Notes: generated by a model not told the origin, from the sequence alone. A stretch of 64,000 nt of DNA from Phaeospirillum tilakii (GCF_042683125.1 NZ_JBHUIY010000010.1:1-64000); one strand, 5' to 3'; counted from the stretch's first letter, positions 8,313-17,095 are shown. A program made the numbers and translations.

Positions 8313-8662
8313 ATTCTTTATTCTGATTGTTGCGAGCGATCGCCGCGCAGTCATCGCAGTCAGTGTTCTCTTTTCCAGGATCAACTCAGAAACCCGCCTT
8401 CCGCTTCCGCCCCAACCCTGCCATAGAAACGGAAGCCCATTGAGAGCCACGCAATCAATGATGCCTTGATATTACCAGCCCTCTCCCGACCCGCCAGCGC
8501 CCAAGCTGAGAGGCGCCGGCCACACCCGACAAACCGAAGCAGGTCCAGGAGCCGCTGGCTCCTGGCGGGGGCGGGCGGAGCCCGCGTTTTGTTCGGGACC
8601 TTTGAAACCCTTTCTCTTTCGGCTGGCGTGGGGGCGGGGGGGCTCCTATCCTTGGGGGCATC
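8313..8662. other. Intergenic region with repeat A2, no gene seen
   Basis: The first 150 bp are low-GC and continue the composition of the island; I see no convincing ORF. The rest holds repeat A2 (8496-8590) and about 70 bp of GC-rich sequence that includes the GGGGG ribosome-binding site of the next gene. Confidence 0.6.
8496..8590 (-). repeat. Intergenic repeat A2, inverted relative to A1
   Basis: Family-A element in minus orientation: AGCGCCCAAGCTGAG, then CCCGACAAACCGAAGCAGGTC, then hairpin CAGGAGCC-GCT-GGCTCCTG and hairpin GCGGGC-GGA-GCCCGC followed by GTTTTG. Read on the plus strand, the last hairpin plus T-run is a plausible terminator for the ImmA/IrrE gene. Confidence 0.85.
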
Positions 8663-9502
8663 ATGACCACTCCCTCGCTGACTCTCTGCGCCGACGATTA
8701 CGGCCTGGCCCCCGGGGTGGGGCGGGCGATTCGGGCGTTGATCGGGGCTGGGCGGCTTCAGGCCACCGGCTGCATGACCTCGGGGCCGTACTGGGCGGCC
8801 GAGGCTGACCTTCTGAAACCCCTGGCCGGGCAGGCCGATCTGGGGCTGCATCTGACGCTGACCGACCATACGCCGCTGGGGGCGTTGCCGCGTCTGGCGC
8901 CGGAGGGGCGGTTTCCGGCGTTGGGGCGGCTGATGGGGCTGGCGCTGGCGCGGCGGCTGGACCGGGTTGAGATCGCGGCCGAGTTGGAGCGTCAGGTGGA
9001 CGCCTTCGAGGCGGCGCTGGGGCGCAAGCCGGATTTCCTCGACGGCCATCATCACGTCCACCAATTGCCGATCGTGCGCGACGTTGTCCTCGACCTCGCG
9101 GCGCGGCGGCTGGGGCCGGGGGGGTGGGTGCGCTCCTGCTGGGAGAGTCCGGCGGCCATTCTAGGCCGGGGGGTGGATCCGGTGCGGGCGGGGGTGATCA
9201 GTTTGCTCGGGATCGGGCTGCGGCGGCGGCTGGCGGCGGCGGGGATTGCGCATAATCGCTCGTTCCGGGGCGTTTATGATCTCACCGGGCGGGTGCCGTA
9301 TCGGCTGCTGTTCGAGCGGTTTACCGCCGCGCCGGGGCCGGCGACGCTGGTGATGTGCCATCCCGGCGAGGTCGATGACGAACTGCGCGCCTGCGAGCGG
9401 CTGACCGACCAGCGCGCGGTCGAGTATGCCTTCCTGGCCGGGGCGGAGATGGCGGACTCGCTGGCGGCGCGGGGGCTGGTGCCCGGGCGGCTGCCTCGGT
9501 GA
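8663..9502 (+). CDS. ChbG/HpnK-family carbohydrate deacetylase (YdjC-like)
   Basis: This 279-residue protein has the hallmark metal-binding motifs of the YdjC fold: LCADDYGLAPGV near the N-terminus, GLHLTLTDHTPLG and FLDGHHHVHQLPIVRD. Characterised relatives deacetylate chitooligosaccharides (ChbG) or N-acetylated hopanoid or lipid sugars (HpnK). No other hopanoid gene is in view, so the substrate is open. The stop overlaps the start of the MFS gene (TGATG), suggesting that the product and the transporter work together, for instance in handling a sugar or glycolipid. Confidence 0.85.
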   Translation: MTTPSLTLCADDYGLAPGVGRAIRALIGAGRLQATGCMTSGPYWAAEADLLKPLAGQADLGLHLTLTDHTPLGALPRLAPEGRFPALGRLMGLALARRLDRVEIAAELERQVDAFEAALGRKPDFLDGHHHVHQLPIVRDVVLDLAARRLGPGGWVRSCWESPAAILGRGVDPVRAGVISLLGIGLRRRLAAAGIAHNRSFRGVYDLTGRVPYRLLFERFTAAPGPATLVMCHPGEVDDELRACERLTDQRAVEYAFLAGAEMADSLAARGLVPGRLPR

Positions 9503-10677
9503 TGGGTTCGGTCGGGGTGGCGCCCCGGCTGGCGCTGTATTACGTCGCGCTGTTCTGCGTGATCGGGCTGCAACTGCCCTATTGGCCGTTATGGCTGGCG
9601 GCGCGCGGGCTGGGGCCGGTCGAGATCGCCTGGCTGATCGCGGTGCCGTCGCTGGTGCGGGTGTTCGCCACGCCGCTGGTGGGGGTATGGGTCGATCGGC
9701 GCGGCGACCGGCGGCGGCCGATGCTGCTGCTGGCCGGGGCGGCGGCGCTGGCCGGGCTGGCCTTTCCCGCCGCGTTCGGCTTCTGGCCGATTCTGGTCGC
9801 CACCGTGCTGCTGTTCGTGCCGCTGTACGGGCTGATGCCGGTGGGGGATTCGCTGGCGATGACCCTGGTCGCCCGCCACCGGCTCGATTACGGCCGGGTG
9901 CGGCTGTGGGGGTCGCTGTCCTTCATCGCGGTGGCCAGCCTGCTGGGCGGGCTGCTGGCGTGGCGGCCGCCGACCGATCTGCCCTGGATTCAATTCGGGC
10001 TGCTGCTGATGGTGGTGGCGAGCTGCCTGTTCCTGCCCGATGCCCGGGTGGCGGGGCGGGAAAGCGTGGCGCCGGCCCCGCTCGGGCCGCTGCTGCGTTC
10101 GCCGCTGTTCGGGCTGTTCCTGGCGGTGGCCGCGCTCAGCCAGGCCGCCCACGCCGTCTATTACGCCTTCGGCACCCTGCATTGGCGGGCGGCGGGGGTG
10201 GACGATGCCACCATCGGCCTGCTGTGGTCGGAAGGGGTGGTGGCCGAGATCCTGTTGTTCGCCTTCAGCAACCGGGCGGTGGCCCGGTTCGGCCCGGCCG
10301 GGCTGCTGCTGCTGGGCGGGCTGGGCGGAATGGTGCGCTGGCTGACGCTGGGGCTGACCACCGATCCGCTGTGGCTGGCGCTGGTGCAGGGACTGCATGC
10401 GGCGACCTTCGGCTGTACCCACCTCGGGGCGATGCATTTCCTGCAACGGGCGGTGCCGCCGGCCCTGGCGGTGCGGGCGCAGGGGATCTATGCGGCGGTG
10501 GCGGTCGGGCTGGTGCCGGGGCTGGCGACCATCGCGGTCGGGCCGCTCTACCAGCATTGGGGCGGCGCGGCGTTTCTGGCGATGGCGGCGCTGTCGGCCG
10601 GGGCGGCGCTGCTGGGCGGACCGCTGGTCCGGCGCTGGCGGCGGGCGGGCGCCGGGCCCTTAATGGGCAAAATTTAA
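9502..10677 (+). CDS. MFS transporter of the MFS_1-like (HcaT/LacY-like) type
   Basis: The 391-residue inner-membrane protein has about 12 hydrophobic helices. The first starts at LALYYVALFCVIGLQLPYWP and the MFS loop signature is GVWVDRRGDRRRPM between helices 2 and 3. RVRLWGSLSFIAVASLLGG in helix 5 is characteristic of the 3-phenylpropionate/nucleoside-type MFS_1-like subfamily. The substrate is unknown. I chose the ATG at 9502, overlapping the upstream stop, over a GTG one codon earlier. Translational coupling to the deacetylase gene is likely. Confidence 0.85.
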   Translation: MGSVGVAPRLALYYVALFCVIGLQLPYWPLWLAARGLGPVEIAWLIAVPSLVRVFATPLVGVWVDRRGDRRRPMLLLAGAAALAGLAFPAAFGFWPILVATVLLFVPLYGLMPVGDSLAMTLVARHRLDYGRVRLWGSLSFIAVASLLGGLLAWRPPTDLPWIQFGLLLMVVASCLFLPDARVAGRESVAPAPLGPLLRSPLFGLFLAVAALSQAAHAVYYAFGTLHWRAAGVDDATIGLLWSEGVVAEILLFAFSNRAVARFGPAGLLLLGGLGGMVRWLTLGLTTDPLWLALVQGLHAATFGCTHLGAMHFLQRAVPPALAVRAQGIYAAVAVGLVPGLATIAVGPLYQHWGGAAFLAMAALSAGAALLGGPLVRRWRRAGAGPLMGKI

Positions 10678-10750
10678 CGTTTTCTCATTAAAAATCGTTC
10701 TATGATTCCCATATATGAGGTTGTTTTTAACTGAAAACGGGGAGGGGCCG

Positions 10751-12229
10751 GTGTCGTTCTTGCAGCCCAAGTCCAATGCGGCCGAAGCGATCGTCGCGGC
10801 GCTGGAAAAATCGCTGGCGGTGATCGAGTTCCAGCCCGACGGCACCGTGATCCGCGCCAACGACAACTTTCTCAAGGCCCTGGGCTATCGCCTCGACGAG
10901 ATCGTCGGCCAGAACCACGCGATCTTCGTCGAGCCGTCCTACCGCGCCAGCGACGAATACCGCCGGTTCTGGGAGCGGCTGCGGGCCGGCGAATTCCAGC
11001 GCGGCGAGTTCAAGCGGATCGGCCAGGGCGGGCGCGAGGTGTGGATCGAGGCCAGCTACAACCCGGTGCTCGACCGGCGCGGGCAGGTGGTCAAGGTGGT
11101 CAAGTACGCCAGCGACGTCACCACCGCCAAGAATGAATATGCCGACCTGCTCGGCAAGGTCACCGCGATCAGCCGGGTGCAGGCGGTGGTCGAGTTCAAT
11201 CTCGACGGTACGGTGATCACCGCCAACGACAATTTCCTCAAGTTGCTGGGCTACCGGCTCGACGAGATCCGGGGCCGGCCGCATGCCACCTTCGTCGATC
11301 CGGCCGAGCATGACGGCGCCGAGTACCGCCGGTTCTGGGAGCGGCTGCGGGCCGGCGAGTTCCAGCAGGGCCAGTTCAAGCGGATCGGCCAGGGCGGCAA
11401 GGTGGTGTGGATCGAGGCCAGCTACAACCCGATCTTCGACCTCAACGGCAAGCTGATCAAGGTGGTCAAGTTCGCCACCGACATCACCCGCCAGATCGGC
11501 CTGCTGACCGACCTCAAGCGGCTGATCGACGTCAATTTCGCCGAGATCGACGGCGCGATCGACCAGAGCAAGGCCCAGGCGGGCGAGGCCGGGCAGGCGG
11601 CGGGGCGGACCTCGGCCAATGTCCAGACCATCGCCTCCAGCGCCGAGGAACTGGCCGCCTCGGTGCGCGAGATCGCCGCCAGCATGGCCAAGTCGCAGGG
11701 CGCCACCGACGGCGCGGTCGATCAGGTCAGCTCGGCCGGCGAGGCGACCCGGCGGCTGTCCGACGCGGCGGCGGCGATGGGCGGCATCGTCGGCCTGATC
11801 CAGACCATCGCCGGCCAGATCAACCTGCTCGCCCTCAACGCCACCATCGAAAGCGCCCGGGCCGGTGAGGCCGGCAAGGGCTTCGCCGTCGTCGCCAACG
11901 AGGTCAAGAACCTCGCCAACCAGGCCGCCCGCGCCACCGAGCAGATCTCCGGCGAGATCGAAGGGGTTCAGGGCATCGCCAACGAGGTGGTCGGCGCCCT
12001 CGGCCGCATCGGCGAGTCGATCGGGCAGGTGCGCGACCATGTCGCCAGCACCGCCGCCGCGGTCGAGCAGCAAAGCGCGGTGACCCGCGACATGTCCTCG
12101 ACCATGCAGCAGGCCTCGCTGGAGGTCGATGCGATCAGCGGCAATATCGGCGCCATCGCCGAGGCGGTGGCCCAGGCCGGCACGCTGTTCGCCAAGACCA
12201 AGGAAGCCGCCCAGGTGCTGGCGCGCTGA
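10751..12229 (+). CDS. Cytosolic methyl-accepting chemotaxis protein with two near-identical PAS domains
   Basis: This is a 492-residue chemoreceptor with no transmembrane segment. Two PAS domains (residues about 20-135 and 140-255) share long identical stretches such as EYRRFWERLRAGEF and WIEASYNP, showing a recent internal duplication. The C-terminal signalling hairpin has the conserved tip QINLLALNATIESARAGEAGKGFAVVANEVKNLA. Soluble PAS receptors usually sense redox, FAD/haem or cytosolic ligands and feed CheA. The start chosen is GTG 10751, preceded by GGGAGGGG; ATG 10715 upstream has no comparable site. An AT-rich upstream stretch (10670-10720) probably holds its promoter. Confidence 0.9.
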   Translation: MSFLQPKSNAAEAIVAALEKSLAVIEFQPDGTVIRANDNFLKALGYRLDEIVGQNHAIFVEPSYRASDEYRRFWERLRAGEFQRGEFKRIGQGGREVWIEASYNPVLDRRGQVVKVVKYASDVTTAKNEYADLLGKVTAISRVQAVVEFNLDGTVITANDNFLKLLGYRLDEIRGRPHATFVDPAEHDGAEYRRFWERLRAGEFQQGQFKRIGQGGKVVWIEASYNPIFDLNGKLIKVVKFATDITRQIGLLTDLKRLIDVNFAEIDGAIDQSKAQAGEAGQAAGRTSANVQTIASSAEELAASVREIAASMAKSQGATDGAVDQVSSAGEATRRLSDAAAAMGGIVGLIQTIAGQINLLALNATIESARAGEAGKGFAVVANEVKNLANQAARATEQISGEIEGVQGIANEVVGALGRIGESIGQVRDHVASTAAAVEQQSAVTRDMSSTMQQASLEVDAISGNIGAIAEAVAQAGTLFAKTKEAAQVLAR

Positions 12230-12259
12230 CCGGATGCCGAGGGGCGGAGCCTCTCGGCG

Positions 12260-13609
12260 TCAGCCCGCCCGGCGCCGCGACAGGTGGTGGGCGCCGGCCA
12301 GCAGCCCGAGCCACAGCGGCAGCAGCAGCACCGCCGTTGCCATCCCGGGGGTGAGGGCCAGCACCACCAGCACCCCGGCCATGAAGGCGAGGCAGAGGTA
12401 ATTGGTCAGCGGCGCCGCCGGGCTGGGAAAGGCCGGGCGGGTGCCGGCCCGGCCCATCGCGGCGCGGAACTTGAGGTGGGTCAGGCTGATCATCCCCCAG
12501 TTCAGCACCAGCGCTGCCACCACCAGCAGCATCAGCAGCTCGAACGCCCGCCCCGGCAGCAGGTAATTGACCAGCACGCACAGTCCGGTGGCGGTGGCCG
12601 ACACCGCCAGCGCCGCCACCGGCACGCCGCGCCGGTTGACCCGGGCCAGCCGGCGCGGCGCCTGCCCCTGCGCCGCCAGCCCGAGCAGGGTGCGGCTGTT
12701 GCAGTAGACGCAGCTGTTGTAGACCGACAGCGCGGCGGTCAGCACGATGACGTTGAGGGCGGTGGCGACCCAGTTCTGATCAAGCGAGTGGAAGATCATC
12801 ACGAACGGGCTGCCGCCCTGCTGGACCTCGGTCCAGGGATAGAGCGACAGCAGCACCGCCAGCGCGCCGACATAGAACAGCAGGATGCGGTAGATCACCT
12901 GATTGGTGGCGCGGGGAATCGCGGTGGCGGGATCGGCCGCCTCGGCGGCGGTGATGCCGACCAGTTCGAGACCGCCGAACGAGAACATGATCGCCGCCAT
13001 CGCCATCACCAGCCCGGTGGCGCCGTGGGGAAAGAACCCGCCGCGCGCCCACAGGTTGCTGACCGTCACCTGCGGCCCGCCGCCGCCGCTCAGCAGCAGC
13101 CACAGCCCGAAGCCGATCATCGCCACGATCGCGGCGACCTTGATCAGGGCGAACCAGAATTCCATCTCGCCGAACAGCCGGACATGCAGCAGGTTGATGG
13201 CGTTGATCAGGACGAAGAAGGCCAGCGCCGAGGCCCAGGACGGGATCTCCGGCCACCAATACTGGACATAGAGCCCGACCGCCGACAGCTCGGCCATCGC
13301 CACCAGCACGTACAGCGCCCAGTAATTCCAGCCGGCGACGAAGGCGGGGAATTCGCCCCAGTGGCGGCGGGCGAACTGGGCGAACGAGCCGGCGCCGGGA
13401 TCCTCGACCACCATCTCGCCCAACTGGCGCATGATCAGGAAGGCGATCACCCCGGCCAGGGCATAGCCGAGCAGGGCGGACGGGCCGGCGAGGCGGATGG
13501 TCTGGGCCACGCCGAGGAACAGCCCGGTGCCGATCGCCCCGCCCAGCGCGATCAGCTGGATGTGGCGGTTGCGCAGGCTGCGGCTGAGGGGGGGATGCGG
13601 CTGGTCGAT
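12260..13609 (-). CDS. Amino-acid permease (APC superfamily, AroP/ProY/CycA-like)
   Basis: This inner-membrane amino-acid:H+ symporter has about 12 helices. The family opening SLRNRHIQLIALGGAIGTGLFLG is clear, as are GYALAGVIAFLIMRQLGEM, GWNYWALYVLVAMAELSAVG and FSFGGLELVGITAAEA. The open reading frame has no ATG, GTG or TTG between the conserved first helix and the upstream NUDIX stop. My best start is an ATC at 13609 (protein would read xDQPHPPLSRSLRN), about 10 nt after GGCGGAGGA. Alternatives are a CTG a little downstream, or a frameshift in the C7 run near 13594. It lies downstream of NUDIX and methyltransferase genes on the same strand. Confidence 0.82.
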   Translation of the reverse strand: MDQPHPPLSRSLRNRHIQLIALGGAIGTGLFLGVAQTIRLAGPSALLGYALAGVIAFLIMRQLGEMVVEDPGAGSFAQFARRHWGEFPAFVAGWNYWALYVLVAMAELSAVGLYVQYWWPEIPSWASALAFFVLINAINLLHVRLFGEMEFWFALIKVAAIVAMIGFGLWLLLSGGGGPQVTVSNLWARGGFFPHGATGLVMAMAAIMFSFGGLELVGITAAEAADPATAIPRATNQVIYRILLFYVGALAVLLSLYPWTEVQQGGSPFVMIFHSLDQNWVATALNVIVLTAALSVYNSCVYCNSRTLLGLAAQGQAPRRLARVNRRGVPVAALAVSATATGLCVLVNYLLPGRAFELLMLLVVAALVLNWGMISLTHLKFRAAMGRAGTRPAFPSPAAPLTNYLCLAFMAGVLVVLALTPGMATAVLLLPLWLGLLAGAHHLSRRRAG

Positions 13610-13674
13610 CTCGTGGGTCCTCCGCCGGCAGGTCCCGGGGCCGGCCCGGCGGCAGTATAATCGGGCCGGCGGAC

Positions 13675-14076
13675 TCAGGCCAGGGCGGCGACGGCGGCGC
13701 GGGTGGCGACGGTCAGCGGCTCGGGCAGCGCGTCGAGGCCGAACCAGCCGAAGCCCTGGTGCTTGTCGGGCTCGACCAGCCGGGGCTCGCCCTCCCAGCT
13801 GTCGGCGCGATAGACCGGCGCGACCCAGTGCTCGCCGCCGGCCGGGTCGATCTGATCGACCACGCAGAGCAGCGAAAGCGGCCCGAGCCGCAGCCCCAGT
13901 TCCTCCGCGATCTCGCGCGCCACCGCCGCCGCCACCGGCTCCAGCCAATCGACCTTGCCGCCGGGCAGGCCCCAGCATCCGGCCTCGGGCGGGCGGCGGC
14001 GCTGGATCAGCAGGATCTGGCCGTCGTGGAGGATCGCGGCGCCGCAGCCCAGGCGCGGCTGGTTGGTGGTGGTCAT
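13675..14076 (-). CDS. NUDIX hydrolase
   Basis: The 133-residue protein has a complete Nudix box, GGKVDWLEPVAAAVAREIAEELGL, matching G-x5-E-x7-RE-U-x-EE-x-G-U. These cytosolic enzymes hydrolyse nucleoside diphosphates linked to another moiety; sequence alone does not give the substrate. The N-terminal AAILHDGQILLIQRRRPPEAGCWGLP is typical of MutT-like or ADP-sugar-type small Nudix proteins. The ATG at 14076 overlaps the stop of the upstream methyltransferase by 4 nt, so the two are coupled. Confidence 0.9.
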   Translation of the reverse strand: MTTTNQPRLGCGAAILHDGQILLIQRRRPPEAGCWGLPGGKVDWLEPVAAAVAREIAEELGLRLGPLSLLCVVDQIDPAGGEHWVAPVYRADSWEGEPRLVEPDKHQGFGWFGLDALPEPLTVATRAAVAALA

Positions 14077-14792
14077 CCTGTCTCTCCCGATGAAGGCGCC
14101 GCCGCGGCCAGGGTGAACTCGACCAGCACCGGCTGGTCCGGCCCGCGCTTGAACAGCTTCGGCGGCGGCGCGCCGTCGCAATCGCGGGGACGCCATTCGC
14201 GGCAGGCGGCGACGGTCAGCCCGGCGGCGGCGGCGGCGTTGAGGTGATCGGCGAAACGGTGGGCGAAGGTCGGCATCCGCACCACCACCGCGCCGTCACG
14301 GAAATGAGCCTGGACATCGCCCTGGGCCAGAAAGGGATGGATCTCGATCACCACGACCCGCCCGCCCGGCCGCAGCAGCCGGCGGGCCTCGGCCAGCGGC
14401 GCGGCGAGGTCGCCGACATGCTCCAGCGCCAGACAGAACAGCACCAGATCGGCGATCCCCCCGGCCAGCGGCGCCGGCTGGGTGATGTCGTGGCGGAACA
14501 GCAGCAGACCCGCCCCGCGCGCCCGCGCCCGCGCCAGCATCCCCGCCGACAGGTCGCAGCCGATCAGCCGCGCCGCGCCGGCCTGCCCCAGCCGGGCCAG
14601 ATTGCGCCCGGTGCCGCAGCCGAACTCGACCACCGTCGCCCCGGCGACGGTTTCGGCCCAGCGCTCGATCACCCGCCCGGCCGCGAACAGCAGCGGGTTG
14701 TCATAGACGTCATACCCCGGCGCCCAGCGGTCATAGGCCGCCGCGAGCGGAAGAAACAGGGTCTGTTCGGACTCGGAGTTTGGTCGGACCAT
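14073..14792 (-). CDS. Class I SAM-dependent methyltransferase
   Basis: The 239-residue cytosolic enzyme has motif I VVEFGCGTGRNLARLG (SAM-binding glycine loop), an acidic motif II in LIGCDLSAGMLARAR, and motif post-I/IV DLVLFCLALEHVGDL. The layout resembles UbiE/BioC-type small-molecule methyltransferases (PF08241/PF13649). The acceptor is unknown. The ATG at 14792 follows GGGGAGCGCGCC; the frame extends upstream into the repeat area, but that part is not protein-like. It heads a probable operon with NUDIX and permease genes. Confidence 0.85.
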   Translation of the reverse strand: MVRPNSESEQTLFLPLAAAYDRWAPGYDVYDNPLLFAAGRVIERWAETVAGATVVEFGCGTGRNLARLGQAGAARLIGCDLSAGMLARARARGAGLLLFRHDITQPAPLAGGIADLVLFCLALEHVGDLAAPLAEARRLLRPGGRVVVIEIHPFLAQGDVQAHFRDGAVVVRMPTFAHRFADHLNAAAAAGLTVAACREWRPRDCDGAPPPKLFKRGPDQPVLVEFTLAAAAPSSGETG

Positions 14793-15097
14793 GGCGCGCT
14801 CCCCGGCGAGAACCCGTCTCGCCCGCGGGGCAAGTAGTTGTGCGGCCGGACCGTTCAGCTCCGCCAGAGCCCGGACTTGATAACAGCCCCTCCCGGGTCT
14901 GGTCAACCTTCCAGGGAAAAACGCGGGCTCCGCCCGCACCCGCCAAGGGCCGCAAGGCCCTTGGAACCCATTGATTTTTCATGGTTCATCCCGGATGGGC
15001 CGGCGCTCCTTCCCGTCAGGCGCGGGCTTGGTCCACGCCTGACGGGATGTCGCTTGGCGCCTCGCCCCGAACTGGTGCGGAAATGGCCGGGTCAAGC
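14793..15097. other. Intergenic region at the trailer end of the CRISPR array
   Basis: This holds repeat A3 (14921-14972) and about 125 bp of GC-rich non-coding sequence before the first degenerate CRISPR repeat. No ORF with coding character was seen. Confidence 0.6.
14921..14972 (+). repeat. Intergenic repeat A3 (half element), possible CRISPR transcript terminator
   Basis: Hairpin GCGGGC-TCC-GCCCGC, linker ACCCGCC and hairpin CCAAGGGCC-GCAA-GGCCCTTGG. On the minus strand, the direction in which the array should be transcribed, the GCGGGCGGAGCCCGC stem is followed by GTTTTTCCC, an intrinsic-terminator layout about 125 nt past the last repeat. Confidence 0.65.
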
Positions 15098-16901
15098 CCG
15101 GCCATCCATGCCCCCGCATGGGGGCGACGTCGCGCGCCTTGATCGCGGTGGCTTGGCCGTCGTTTCAATCCACGCCCCCGTGTGGGGGCGACCTCGCCGC
15201 CGTCCGCGCCCTTGACGATGGTGGTCGTTTCAATCCACGCCCCCGTGTGGGGGCGACAGGCCGCGCGGCTCGTTGACGCCGTTGCCCAGCACGTTTCAAT
15301 CCACGCCCCCGTGTGGGGGCGACGTCATCAGCGCCGTGACCCCGTCGCGCAGGTCGCGGTTTCAATCCACGCCCCCGTGTGGGGGCGACGCCTTGACGGC
15401 GGACCCAGCGACCAACTGTTTGAAGTTTCAATCCACGCCCCCGTGTGGGGGCGACCATCTACCCCCGTAACACCACCAATGGGACGGGAGTTTCAATCCA
15501 CGCCCCCGTGTGGGGGCGACCTCGCGGGGAGCGGATGCCTGTTTATTTCCAGCGTTTCAATCCACGCCCCCGTGTGGGGGCGACGCGACCTTGCGGTAGA
15601 TCCGGATCAGCCACGCGCTGTTTCAATCCACGCCCCCGTGTGGGGGCGACGGGAATTATCTTCACTGCACCCTCCAAAGAGCGATTGTTTCAATCCACGC
15701 CCCCGTGTGGGGGCGACCCATTCGCCCGTGCCGCCATCGGCGACGGACTGGTTTCAATCCACGCCCCCGTGTGGGGGCGACGAAATTTTATGCCGGCCTC
15801 GCCCGGGGCCTGATCGTTTCAATCCACGCCCCCGTGTGGGGGCGACGGCCTTGGCCTACTGCTTAGCGCGCATAGCGCCGCAGTTTCAATCCACGCCCCC
15901 GTGTGGGGGCGACCCGAAACGCTGGTTGCGGTCAAGACGGGTGTGGACGTTTCAATCCACGCCCCCGTGTGGGGGCGACCCCCGAACTCAGCGGCAAGGC
16001 GATATGCCTGCCCCTGTTTCAATCCACGCCCCCGTGTGGGGGCGACGGGCGTGATCCAGCCAGGCGCGGTCGAGGGGGCGGAGTTTCAATCCACGCCCCC
16101 GTGTGGGGGCGACGCATCGCCTGCCAGGTCGCTTGGCCGTAGGTGTTGTTTCAATCCACGCCCCCGTGTGGGGGCGACGACGACCTGCGCCGGGCGCGGC
16201 TGGCGAGCATCCGTTTCAATCCACGCCCCCGTGTGGGGGCGACGAAGATCTCGGATGGGAGCCTGAAGCCTTCGATGTTTCAATCCACGCCCCCGTGTGG
16301 GGGCGACGTGACGATATGTCAGCCGTCGTCCCGGCTGTGAGGTTTCAATCCACGCCCCCGTGTGGGGGCGACCCGACAGTTAGAAAGGACATGATGAGAT
16401 GAGCGGAGTTTCAATCCACGCCCCCGTGTGGGGGCGACCTTCGGCGGTGAGCCATACCTGCCCGGGATCGACGTTTCAATCCACGCCCCCGTGTGGGGGC
16501 GACGCCAAAATGTGGGTGTAGACGGTCAGCAGGTCGCCGGTTTCAATCCACGCCCCCGTGTGGGGGCGACTACGAGCCGGGGCTGAATGGCGGCATCCGT
16601 CTGTGGGTTTCAATCCACGCCCCCGTGTGGGGGCGACGGTGGGTCGGTGTCGGACGGCGACCGGCCATGGCGGTTTCAATCCACGCCCCCGTGTGGGGGC
16701 GACCACGTCCATTTGCCCTGCGCCCAGGCCTCGAAGCAGTTTCAATCCACGCCCCCGTGTGGGGGCGACTCCTGCCACCGCTTGGCGTACTTCCCTCCAA
16801 CCGAGTTTCAATCCACGCCCCCGTGTGGGGGCGACACGTGCGCCAGACGCTCACACCGCAGCAGGCGATCGTTTCAATCCACGCCCCCGTGTGGGGGCGA
16901 C
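15098..16901 (-). CRISPR. Type I-C-like CRISPR array, 27 perfect repeats plus 1 degenerate
   Basis: The 31-bp repeat starts GTTTCAATCC on the plus strand, continues with the stem CGCCCCC-GTGT-GGGGGCG, and ends AC. It recurs without a mismatch at 15162, 15227, 15293, 15359, 15425, 15490, 15554, 15620, 15687, 15751, 15816, 15883, 15949, 16016, 16083, 16148, 16213, 16277, 16342, 16408, 16473, 16540, 16607, 16673, 16739, 16805 and 16871. Spacers are 33-36 nt and all differ. A degenerate repeat at 15098 keeps the spacing (64 nt) and the stem but has lost its first bases. In type I-C the crRNA repeat ends GGATTGAAAC, so this array is read on the minus strand with its leader on the right. The degenerate copy is therefore leader-distal, as expected. 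No cas gene is in the window. Confidence 0.97.
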
Positions 16902-17095
16902 TCCTCCTGAAATAACAGATTGGGCTCATTGCGAAAATCGTTGCATTGGCGCGAACCTGCGGGACGAGGAGGGGCCATCCTTGGCGACGGGCCGGGGTGG
17001 GGGTCACAATGATTCACGATATCAAAGAGCTAGCCCTGGTGCGAACCGGCCGGGGAGTCGCGACACGCTTGGGGATCGCACCGAGCGATTGAGGC
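16902..17095 (-). promoter_or_regulatory. CRISPR leader
   Basis: This is the non-coding stretch immediately upstream, in the minus-strand sense, of the newest repeat. It has an AT-richer 45 bp next to the repeat and three GGTTCGC(A/G)CC-type motifs. Two of them form an inverted repeat (17038-17047 GGTGCGAACC and 17073-17082 GGATCGCACC), followed by CTCTTTGATATC. A GCGAACC...CCAAGCG...GGTTCGCACC arrangement is what I remember of leaders that lie between cas2 and type I-C arrays. The sequence itself shows the motifs; the function is inferred. Confidence 0.6.

Noticed and set aside
13676..13978. N-terminal extension of the permease frame to 13978
   Set aside because: It overlaps NUDIX in another frame and is Arg/Gly-rich without homology; the NUDIX frame is clearly the coding one.
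15182..16915. Several open frames across the CRISPR array with repeated VSIHAPVWGR or FNPRPRVGAT peptides
   Set aside because: They arise from the 31-bp repeats translated in different frames; spacer lengths shift the frame at random and there are no protein-like features.
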